From Luteirhabdus pelagi (lineage in GTDB: Bacteria; Bacteroidota; Bacteroidia; Flavobacteriales; Flavobacteriaceae), in contig NZ_JAECMS010000003.1 in the NCBI RefSeq assembly GCF_016827595.1, positions 1 through 64,000 of the forward strand: DNA of 64,000 nt, read 5' to 3'. A program made the translations under genes and the position numbers. The notes under the pieces are model-generated. The model saw only the letters and a program-made list of their open reading frames with translations. It was not told where the DNA came from and did no database searches. Below, in pieces: positions 57,927 to 64,000 of the stretch (position 1 is its first letter; the number at the start of each line of letters is the position of its first letter).

Positions 57927-59378
57927 TTATTGAGCGCTAAGCTGTTTGGAATGATATCCAAATAGCTTTTTCTCCTTAATGATTTCAGAAACTCCTGGGG
58001 GAAGCATATTCTCCCAGTTGTCTTCTCCATCATCTATTTTCTGTAACACTTCACGAGAGAAAATATCGAGGATATCTGGGTTGAAATCTTTGATATCGAC
58101 AACCTTACCGTTATATTTAAAGAACTTATACAACTCCTTCATTCGAGGATGTACCTTCAAGTTTTCACTGTTTGTATATTCACCCGTTTCAGGATCGCGC
58201 ATTGGGTAGAGATACACCTTCAAATCCTTAAAGAATAACTTACCGAAGGCTTCTAGAATACCACCACTTAAGTGACGGTAATATTTTTCATCAAAAATAT
58301 CGACAAGATTGTTTACTCCCATGGCCAAGCCCATTCGCATTTTGGTGTAGCGAGAGAAGTATTCTACTAATTTATAGTATTCCTGGAAGTTGGAGATCAT
58401 TACTGTGTGACCTAAGGAACAGAGTAGTTTTGCACGGTCCATAAAGTCTTCCTCGTCGATTTCACCCTCTGCTCGAAGATTGGAAAGCGTAATCTCGAAA
58501 ATAACCTCCGTACGATCTTTTTCAACTTTATTTTCCTTAAGGAACATTTCGCACGATTTCTCGTACATATCGATATTCACCTTAGTGACAGGGCGGAAAC
58601 TTCCCCGAAGTGCCAATAAGTTTTTCTTATACAGAATACGCGCCGGAAGGATATTGTTGCCATCGGGCCCGAACATAACCGCTTCAGTCATGCCATTTTT
58701 AATAAGCTGAAGACTCATCAAGCGATTATCTACTTTTTCAAAGCGTGGACCAGAGAAATTGATGGTATCGATTTCAATCTTGTCCTTATCGATATGATCA
58801 TAAAGGTAGCGAAGTAACTTTTTGGGCGTATCGTACTTATAATAGGCGCCATAAATTAAGTTCACCCCTAATATTCCTAATGTTATCTGCTGAAGCACGG
58901 CTTCATTTTCATGAAAGCGTACGTGCAATAAAATTTCATTGTAATCTTCCTTCGGATCTACCTGATACCGAATTCCAACCCAACCATGACCTTTGTATTT
59001 CTTGGCAAAGTCGATAGTAGCAACAGTATTCGCATAAGCGAAGAAAAGTTTGTTGGGATGTTTTTTACGAACAATACGCTCTTCAATAAGATTGATTTCA
59101 TGTGAAAGCATCTTCTTTAGGCGAGATTCGGTTACATACCGACCATCTACTTCTTCACCATAAATAGCATCGCTAAAATCCTTATCGTAGGCCGACATTG
59201 TCTTCGCAATCGTACCCGAAGCACCTCCCGCACGAAAGAAATTTCGAACGGTTTCCTGTCCAGCTCCAATTTCGGCAAAAGTACCGTAAATGTTTTCGTT
59301 TAAATTGATGCGTAGGGCCTTACTCCGAATGGAGGGAATATTTTCAAATTCCTTGTCACCTAAAATGGTCTCTGGCAT
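57927..59378 (-). CDS. Large conserved cytosolic protein of unknown function
   Basis: A 483-aa soluble protein with no signal or TM. Notable segments are GTFAEIGAGQETVRNFFRAG (about 33-52), GASGTIAKTMSAYDKDFSDA, VKVNIDMYEKSCEMFLKE-like helices and FYKYNGKVVDIKDFNPDILD near the C-terminus. I recall homologues mislabelled TonB-dependent receptor or nicotinamide-mononucleotide adenylyltransferase; neither is supported. The GAGQETV and GASGTIAKT segments are nucleotide-loop-like but not a P-loop. Its promoter is at 59407-59435, and it converges on bcp with 11 bp between. Confidence 0.7.
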   Translation of the reverse strand: MPETILGDKEFENIPSIRSKALRINLNENIYGTFAEIGAGQETVRNFFRAGGASGTIAKTMSAYDKDFSDAIYGEEVDGRYVTESRLKKMLSHEINLIEERIVRKKHPNKLFFAYANTVATIDFAKKYKGHGWVGIRYQVDPKEDYNEILLHVRFHENEAVLQQITLGILGVNLIYGAYYKYDTPKKLLRYLYDHIDKDKIEIDTINFSGPRFEKVDNRLMSLQLIKNGMTEAVMFGPDGNNILPARILYKKNLLALRGSFRPVTKVNIDMYEKSCEMFLKENKVEKDRTEVIFEITLSNLRAEGEIDEEDFMDRAKLLCSLGHTVMISNFQEYYKLVEYFSRYTKMRMGLAMGVNNLVDIFDEKYYRHLSGGILEAFGKLFFKDLKVYLYPMRDPETGEYTNSENLKVHPRMKELYKFFKYNGKVVDIKDFNPDILDIFSREVLQKIDDGEDNWENMLPPGVSEIIKEKKLFGYHSKQLSAQ

Positions 59379-59406
59379 AGCAATAAGCGGTATTAATTCG
59401 TCCTAA

Positions 59407-59435
59407 CAAAGGTACGAAAAGCCATAGCCATTCAA
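59407..59435 (-). promoter_or_regulatory. Promoter of the large conserved unknown
   Basis: Minus strand TTG (59435-59433), 18-nt spacer, TACCTTTG (59414-59407), 29 bp before the ATG. It overlaps the divergent promoter region of the MBL gene. Confidence 0.72.
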
Positions 59436-59447
59436 AAAAAATACCGT

Positions 59448-59455
59448 TACTTTTG
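59448..59455 (+). promoter_or_regulatory. -7 element TACTTTTG of the MBL gene
   Basis: An exact TAnnTTTG box ends five bases before ATG 59461, so the message may be leaderless or nearly so. Confidence 0.5.
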
Positions 59456-59460
59456 TGTGA

Positions 59461-60237
59461 ATGGAGGAACAAATAACCGTTACTTTTTTGGGCACAGGAA
59501 CATCGCAGGGAATTCCGATTATCGGAAACGATCATCCCGTCTGTAAAAGCACCGATGCCAAAGACAAACGATTACGCGTTTCCGTGCTATTGGAATGGGG
59601 AAACTACACCTACGTGATCGATTGTGGCCCCGATTTTCGTTACCAAATGCTTCGGGAGGATGTCAAGAAACTTGACGGGATTCTTTTAACGCATGAACAC
59701 AGCGACCATACGGCCGGTTTGGATGATATTCGCCCATTCTACTTCAAACAGGGAAATATTCCTTTTTACGCACATCCTAGAGTATTTGAAGCATTGCACC
59801 AACGTTTTGCTTATATCTTTGAAATTGAAAATAAATATCCAGGTGCTCCTACTTTAGATGAAGTTGAAATAGACAAGGATACTACCTTCAAAATAGGAGG
59901 GAAGAAGGTTGTCCCAATTGAAGTATGGCATCACGACTTGCCCGTATTGGGTTTTCGGGTGGAAGGTTTCACCTATATTACCGATATGAAGTCGGTTTCT
60001 GAAGAGGAAGCGGAAAAAATTAAGGGTACCGATGTTTTGGTGGTGAATGCACTACGTCATAAACCCCATCGATCGCACTTAAATTTGGAGGAGGCATTGG
60101 CTTTTATCAATAAAATCAAACCCAAAAGAGCATATTTAACGCATATCAGCCATTTGCTCGGTTTTCATGAGGAAGTTTCGAAGGAACTTCCCAAAAATGT
60201 ATTTCTAGCCTACGATACCTTAAAAATTACCATTTAG
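59461..60237 (+). CDS. Metallo-beta-lactamase-fold hydrolase (PhnP-like)
   Basis: A 258-aa metal hydrolase. Motifs: VTFLGTGTSQGIPIIG (7-22, the PhnP/RNase Z style start), the zinc motif LTHEHSDHTAGLDDI with HxHxDH, IEVWHHDLPVLGF and LTHISHLLGFHEE near the C-terminus. It is of the phosphodiesterase-like subgroup; the natural substrate in flavobacteria is not clear. The -7 box is five bases upstream. The next gene begins at the base after its stop. Confidence 0.9.
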   Translation: MEEQITVTFLGTGTSQGIPIIGNDHPVCKSTDAKDKRLRVSVLLEWGNYTYVIDCGPDFRYQMLREDVKKLDGILLTHEHSDHTAGLDDIRPFYFKQGNIPFYAHPRVFEALHQRFAYIFEIENKYPGAPTLDEVEIDKDTTFKIGGKKVVPIEVWHHDLPVLGFRVEGFTYITDMKSVSEEEAEKIKGTDVLVVNALRHKPHRSHLNLEEALAFINKIKPKRAYLTHISHLLGFHEEVSKELPKNVFLAYDTLKITI

Positions 60238-60732
60238 ATGAGAAAGAATCTGTTCATGTACCTGTTTTTCTTTGCGGCTTTATTCATTATCTATCAGTAT
60301 ATGAACGAGAAACGTATATTCGAGGAACAGGAGAATACCATTGAAACTCTAAAAGAAAAATCCGAATCCTATGAAATTTTAAGCGACAGCTTACAGGATA
60401 TGAACATGGAAGCCAATTATTTTTCATTAATGGGAAATGAAAACGCCATGACCTATCTTGAAAAAAGGGGATACGAGGCTTCCTATATCGCAAATTTGGT
60501 TCGAGAACACTTATATGAGCTGAATGCGCAAGATGGCGATCACCCATTAGTGCCGTATGAAGGTTTGCAAGGTGATTTTAAGATCAATAAAGTGAAATTT
60601 TTGAACCATCGTTGGGTGGTAACCGACTTTACCGATGGACAGTATTGGGGTGAAATGATCGTTGAATACTTCATTAATGAAGACAATACCATTGACCTAA
60701 ACGTTTTGGGATCGGTGTTGTATGCTCAGTAG
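60238..60732 (+). CDS. Single-TM protein of unknown function
   Basis: A 164-aa membrane-anchored protein. N-terminal helix (KNLFMYLFFFAALFIIYQYM), a short coiled-coil (EEQENTIETLKEKSESYEIL), then a compact extracytoplasmic domain ending KVKFLNHRWVVTDFTDGQYW and DLNVLGSVLYAQ. Some similar genes are annotated hydrolase by transfer from the MBL neighbour; no catalytic motif is visible. It starts directly after the MBL stop (TAG ATG), so the two are translationally linked. The stop codon is at the start of the first 7-bp-period array. Confidence 0.75.
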   Translation: MRKNLFMYLFFFAALFIIYQYMNEKRIFEEQENTIETLKEKSESYEILSDSLQDMNMEANYFSLMGNENAMTYLEKRGYEASYIANLVREHLYELNAQDGDHPLVPYEGLQGDFKINKVKFLNHRWVVTDFTDGQYWGEMIVEYFINEDNTIDLNVLGSVLYAQ

Positions 60733-60815
60733 CTCTATGCTATACGCTGTAGGCTACAGGCTTTAAGCTGTAAGTCGCAGGTAGTGAGCGGTGATCGGTG
60801 AAGAGTGATTGGTGA
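60732..60815. repeat. Degenerate heptad array, left arm
   Basis: Twelve consecutive 7-bp units: GCTCTAT, GCTATAC, GCTGTAG, GCTACAG, GCTTTAA, GCTGTAA, GTCGCAG, GTAGTGA, GCGGTGA, TCGGTGA, AGAGTGA, TTGGTGA. The first six share GCT plus four variable bases; the last five share GTGA. The phase is unbroken from the upstream stop codon. Confidence 0.8.
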
Positions 60816-60935
60816 TTAATTTTGAGTAACCGGTTGGCGGGTGAATCCTCCTAAGGCAGGCAATTAATAAAAAGTAATTATAAACTGGTTAATGGCGAAA
60901 TATCAAAGACTCCAATAACTCTCCTCCAGTTGCCT

Positions 60936-61019
60936 ACTAAAGACTAAAGACTCAAGACTCAAGACTTAGGACCAACAACTACAGACAACTGACTACTGAC
61001 TACCGACTAAATACTCCAA
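60936..61019. repeat. Degenerate heptad array, right arm
   Basis: Twelve consecutive 7-bp units: ACTAAAG twice, ACTCAAG twice, ACTTAGG, ACCAACA, ACTACAG, ACAACTG, ACTACTG, ACTACCG, ACTAAAT, ACTCCAA. ACT is fixed in ten and four bases vary. It runs up to 2 bp before the esterase stop. Between the arms (60816-60935) lie AACCGGTT and CCTCCTAAGGCAGG, and no ORF. Confidence 0.85.
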
Positions 61020-61021
61020 AC

Positions 61022-61678
61022 CTACCGCTTCTCCAACCAATCCTTTAATTCCTGAAAATTTTGTGGTGCTACCCCGTGGCCAACTGGAAATTCAGAATAG
61101 GAGCAGTCGATGTTCAGCTTTTCCAAAAAAGGTTTTGTTTTTCGAGCCCAATCGACAGGAATCACCTGATCGACACTTCCGTGGGAGGAATATACCTTCA
61201 ATCTGCTAAAGTCATTATTACGATAGCCTTCTTTCAATAGGTCTTCATTTATATAACCACTTAGTCCGATAACATTTCGAACAAGCTTAGGGTAGCTTAA
61301 TGCAACTGCAAAGCTTAAGATGGTACCCTGACTAAATCCTAACAACGTAACATTATCAGGATCGGTATGATAGTTTTTATGAATTTCACCCAAAATATCC
61401 TTTAGCAAATCACGCGATTTGATTGCCTGCTCAGTGTCGCTAAACTTTCCCTCGGAATTGTCGAAATAAATATTATACCACGCATTGCCGTACGGTTGCA
61501 TTTGAATGGGTGCACGTAGAGAGACAATGGTATATTTCTCAGGAAGTTCACTAGCGAAGGAGAACAAATCGTTTTCGTCACTACCAAAGCCGTGAAGCAT
61601 TACTAGCAAAGGTGATTTTGTATCGGTGTTTTTTGAGGGTCGCAATCGATGTGTCAGCGATAGTTTTTTCTTTTCCAT
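61022..61678 (-). CDS. Phospholipase/carboxylesterase-family alpha/beta hydrolase
   Basis: A 218-aa serine hydrolase. The lid-less fold starts LSLTHRLRPSKNTDTKSPLL; the oxyanion segment is MLHGFGSDENDLFSFA, the nucleophile elbow LLGFSQGTILSFAVAL (G-F-S-Q-G), and the His lies in EFPVGHGVAPQNF. It hydrolyses short acyl esters or lysophospholipids by family. It is the distal gene of a minus-strand set with two small membrane proteins upstream; spacing to the next is 23 bp. Confidence 0.9.
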   Translation of the reverse strand: MEKKKLSLTHRLRPSKNTDTKSPLLVMLHGFGSDENDLFSFASELPEKYTIVSLRAPIQMQPYGNAWYNIYFDNSEGKFSDTEQAIKSRDLLKDILGEIHKNYHTDPDNVTLLGFSQGTILSFAVALSYPKLVRNVIGLSGYINEDLLKEGYRNNDFSRLKVYSSHGSVDQVIPVDWARKTKPFLEKLNIDCSYSEFPVGHGVAPQNFQELKDWLEKR

Positions 61679-61701
61679 AGTACAAAACTACGGAATGTGC
61701 C

Positions 61702-62052
61702 TTAAATGCCTGCGAACCATTTTTGGTATTCATCGCCTAGCACTGGGACCGGTTTTTTCTGTCCCTGGACGGCACCTATTAATCCAAAAAGCCACAATAC
61801 CACCATTACTAAATACAAAACAGAATCTAACCAAGGAATGTAAAGCATCATGAAAAAGATTGTAATGACAAACCAAAGGGCCAACCCTGTTACGATAAGT
61901 CCGAGACTTTGACGGATGTGAAAGGCGGCAAAAGGATTGTTCTTATCATTGTTTAGCAAATAAGCGATGATAAGGCCGATTACGGTAAAATAAGAAATGA
62001 TGGCAATCGTCTTACCATCATCAACAGAATATTGTTCGTGCGTTGGTTCCAT
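61702..62052 (-). CDS. DUF4870 / Tic20-like small membrane protein
   Basis: A 116-aa protein with three or four helices: IISYFTVIGLIIAYLLN, the amphipathic FHIRQSLGLIVTGLALWF and a C-terminal MVVLWLFGLIGAVQGQ. The motif F-x-A-F-H-I-R-Q-S is the family signature. The frame extends seven codons to 62073, but ATG 62052 gives the family N-terminus. It is adjacent to a paralogous protein (62095-62403), so this is a small tandem duplication. Function unknown. Confidence 0.85.
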   Translation of the reverse strand: MEPTHEQYSVDDGKTIAIISYFTVIGLIIAYLLNNDKNNPFAAFHIRQSLGLIVTGLALWFVITIFFMMLYIPWLDSVLYLVMVVLWLFGLIGAVQGQKKPVPVLGDEYQKWFAGI

Positions 62053-62094
62053 AGTCGAATGGATTAAATACATTCTATTTCTAAAGATAGAAAA

Positions 62095-62403
62095 CTAATC
62101 TAAAAATGTAAACCACTGCTGAAACTTCTCACTGAAGAATGGAATGCCTTGTCTTTTTCCCAGAATAGCCATTAAGAAACAAAAGGCCCATAATCCAACA
62201 GCAAGCCAATAGATGATGAAGCCGATATAATAGTCTTGAAGCGCCAATGAGACAATCAGCAAGAGTAACAATCCGAACATATTCTTGATATGCCAGGTTG
62301 CAAAGGCATGCTTGTCTTCACGATTCACGAAAAAAGCAACTATCAATCCAATAAAGGTTAGATAGGCTATAATCGCTTTGGTCTTTGCCGATGGTTGCCA
62401 CAT
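62095..62403 (-). CDS. DUF4870-like paralogue
   Basis: A 102-aa paralogue of the downstream protein: KAIIAYLTFIGLIVAFFVNR, the F-A-T-W-H-I-K-N-M variant of the signature, and a final GKRQGIPFFSEKFQQWF. Similarity in layout and helix positions suggests a local duplication. Its ATG shares a base with the stop codon of the dihydroorotase-like gene (TAATG), so translation is coupled to that gene. Confidence 0.82.
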   Translation of the reverse strand: MWQPSAKTKAIIAYLTFIGLIVAFFVNREDKHAFATWHIKNMFGLLLLLIVSLALQDYYIGFIIYWLAVGLWAFCFLMAILGKRQGIPFFSEKFQQWFTFLD

Positions 62404-63659
62404 TAGTTGTTCAATTTCAGTTTTTTATTCGAATAGATTCCGTATGCACGTCCTTTCATTTTTTGATGTAAGAAGGAAGCGTTTTGGGAGGTCGAAATAA
62501 TATCATCCTTGGTGAAGGTCCAAGCTTCTTTAGGCGTAAACAAACTGAGGGTCGCCGTATTGCCTTCCTCAACCGAATCGCTCTGCTGAAGAAAAACGTC
62601 ACTGCCATTAGTAAGCATCTTCACAGTGGTTTCCAAATCAAATATCGTATTCAAGGCACCGAAACAGCTTTCCAATCCGATACTACCATAGGCAGCGTGG
62701 TCGAACTCAGTTTTCTTTAGTTCAATATCGATGGGGTTGTGGTCGCTGGTAATCATATCGATGGTTCCATCTTTTACCGCTTTCCGAAGTGCTTTTACAT
62801 CGCCCTCAGTCCGTAGTGGTGGTAGTAGCTTGTACCGTGTATCGAACTCTTCTAGCATGTCATCCGTTAGAAGCAAGTTTTCCACCGCAACACTACAACT
62901 TACCTTCAACCCTTTTTTCTTAGCCTCCTTTATAAGCTTTACCGATTCTTTAGTTGAAATCGTCGGAATATGAAGGTGTCCGCCTGTATATTCCAATATA
63001 TAGAGGTCACGAGCAATCTGAAGTTCTTCTGAAAAAGAAGGTATTCCCTTTAATCCAAGCATGGTGCTGACTATTCCTTCGTTCATAATGCCATTTCGTG
63101 AAACAGAACGCTCCAGTGGAAACGATTGTACAATGCCATTAAACTTCTGGCTGTACAATAACGCCAATTTCAACACATTGGCATCGCTAATTGGTTTCTT
63201 ATAATCGTAGAAACTAACAGCGCCATGCGAATACATATCGTACAATTCGGCAAGATCGGTTCCTTCACTCTTCACCGTAAGCGCACCCATTGGGTGAAGC
63301 GATACAGCATGGTTTTCGGCTTGGGAACGTAGAAACTTCACATGCGACTTACTATCGGTAACAGGAAGCACATTGGCATTTAACGCTACATGGGAAAAAC
63401 CACTTAAGGCAGCGGTTTCCAATCCATTTGCAATCGTTTCCCGTTCTTCATAGCCTGGTTCCCCAAAACTCACGCTACTATCGAACCAGCCTTTGGAAAT
63501 ATGCAAATCGGGAAGTTTAATTTCCTTAGCATTTCCTACATCCTTAATCGACGCCTTTATCTCGGTAATGGCCCCGTTCTTAATACGAACATCGCGTTTC
63601 TTAGCATGATGCTTGCTACTTGGGTCGATGATGGTTGCGGCTCTTAAAAGTAGTTCCAT
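62403..63659 (-). CDS. Dihydroorotase-like protein with a lost HxH metal motif
   Basis: A 418-aa amidohydrolase-fold protein of the dihydroorotase family. The canonical D-x-H-x-H-x-R-E-P-G metal motif reads D60-S-S-V-S-F-G-E-P-G69, so both His ligands and the Arg are replaced. Later, GGHLHIPTISTKES and DMITSDHNPIDIE (the catalytic-Asp region) are conserved, but the HCED region reads SFPLERSV. It is therefore likely inactive or altered, perhaps a structural partner for aspartate transcarbamoylase; a second, intact pyrC elsewhere would be expected. It is flanked by the Tic20-like paralogue (TAATG) and by the partial membrane protein 12 bp upstream. Confidence 0.88.
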   Translation of the reverse strand: MELLLRAATIIDPSSKHHAKKRDVRIKNGAITEIKASIKDVGNAKEIKLPDLHISKGWFDSSVSFGEPGYEERETIANGLETAALSGFSHVALNANVLPVTDSKSHVKFLRSQAENHAVSLHPMGALTVKSEGTDLAELYDMYSHGAVSFYDYKKPISDANVLKLALLYSQKFNGIVQSFPLERSVSRNGIMNEGIVSTMLGLKGIPSFSEELQIARDLYILEYTGGHLHIPTISTKESVKLIKEAKKKGLKVSCSVAVENLLLTDDMLEEFDTRYKLLPPLRTEGDVKALRKAVKDGTIDMITSDHNPIDIELKKTEFDHAAYGSIGLESCFGALNTIFDLETTVKMLTNGSDVFLQQSDSVEEGNTATLSLFTPKEAWTFTKDDIISTSQNASFLHQKMKGRAYGIYSNKKLKLNN

Positions 63660-63671
63660 AGGAGGGAAGTG

Positions 63672-64000
63672 TTAAACGGATTCAGGTTTTACGTTCCGAA
63701 TCTTTCGATCCTTATAATATTTTAATACCAACATTTCAGCCAACAAAAAGACACTCGCAAAAATAACAAACCATTTCCAAAACTGTTGCACATCGTTTTC
63801 TTGCGCAATAGCGGAAAACAGTTCGTCGATACTTGAAAAATTCATTGCTCCATTCCAATCGTCTACATTGGCATACTGAAGTTTTCCTTCGGAACGGCTG
63901 TAGTTATAACTCAAATATTGAATAGTTTCATCTTTATTCAACACCCTGTAGGTTCCAGCATCGGAAGGCTGATCGGTCGTTGTAACCACCACTTTGTTCG
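63672..64000 (-). CDS. C-terminal part of a membrane protein (BatA-domain type), partial
   Basis: The frame is open to the right edge (codons N-K-V-V-V precede), so only the last 109 residues are present. Visible are TYRVLNKDETIQYLSYNYSR and one transmembrane helix near the C-terminus (FWKWFVIFASVFLLAEMLVL) followed by a basic tail KYYKDRKIRNVKPES. I recall flavobacterial proteins with N-terminal BatA helices having this ending and lying next to the dihydroorotase-like gene; the N-terminal domains are outside the window, so the name is tentative. Confidence 0.65.
   Translation of the reverse strand, partial: NKVVVTTTDQPSDAGTYRVLNKDETIQYLSYNYSRSEGKLQYANVDDWNGAMNFSSIDELFSAIAQENDVQQFWKWFVIFASVFLLAEMLVLKYYKDRKIRNVKPESV

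Noticed and set aside
60732-61021. Decayed coding sequence or CRISPR-like array
   Set aside because: The 7-bp periodicity is too short for CRISPR, and no frame longer than a few codons with a family match is visible.

Overview
The window looks like a chromosomal segment of a Flavobacteriaceae-type bacterium (Bacteroidota). The evidence is an AT-leaning coding style, repeated matches to the Bacteroidota promoter (TTG, 18-21 bp, TAnnTTTG), and lineage families such as DUF4290, DUF4834, DUF2911, START-like, OMP beta-barrel TonB receptor, 7TM plus HTH regulator and a fused CcsBA. I do not name a genus. Most of the window is a well-ordered housekeeping chromosome; the unusual material lies in small genes, leaders and intergenic DNA.

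Left edge (1-2.4 kb): an integron-like tyrosine recombinase with a GC-rich inverted repeat at its 3' side, an NTF2-like protein, and a tRNA-Met(CAT) separated from its promoter by a 68-bp tandem array whose every unit carries a copy of the tRNA 5' end. 2.4-10.8 kb: START-like protein, class IV aminotransferase, YqgE, HU, Fmt, RecQ, a P-loop NTPase, DUF493, DUF4290 and MurA with an Asp in place of the usual catalytic Cys. 10.8-14.4 kb: coiled-coil membrane protein, then a photolyase cluster (38-aa Arg-rich ORF, SRPBCC, SDR lacking its Tyr, photolyase, ferredoxin-like protein).

14.6-25.5 kb: DUF2911 protein, then a long minus-strand run: S41 peptidase; Na+/solute symporter, a 36-aa membrane protein and a LmbE/PIG-L protein joined by TAATG overlaps; MscS; lipoprotein; Maf; UbiA prenyltransferase; KdsC; DUF2520. 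25.6-40.2 kb: CcsBA, 7TM-HTH regulator, FumC, a 59-aa membrane protein with a strong promoter, TonB-family barrel, ArsC-like, DUF2784, prfB with an intact programmed +1 frameshift, secreted protein, threonine aldolase, YegP, thioredoxin, YbaB.

40.3-64 kb: S9 peptidase; a probable sulfonolipid or sphingolipid headgroup module (cysteine-synthase-like enzyme, alpha-oxoamine synthase, convergent GNAT acyltransferase); MetA-like porin, DUF4834, YfhO, GT4 glycosyltransferase; a very basic Arg/Ser-rich secreted protein; UvrA with a TTG start; ECF sigma factor with a 50-aa partner; cysteine-free endonuclease III; Bcp; a conserved unknown; MBL hydrolase; an intergenic region built of two degenerate 7-bp-period arrays; esterase; two Tic20/DUF4870 proteins; a dihydroorotase-like protein that has lost its HxH metal motif; and a partial membrane protein running off the right edge.

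Functional threads are envelope biogenesis (MurA, KdsC, YfhO/GT4, lipid module), DNA repair (RecQ, photolyase, UvrA, Nth), cytochrome c maturation and translation (Fmt, RF2, tRNA-Met). No phage, IS element, CRISPR array or rRNA is visible.
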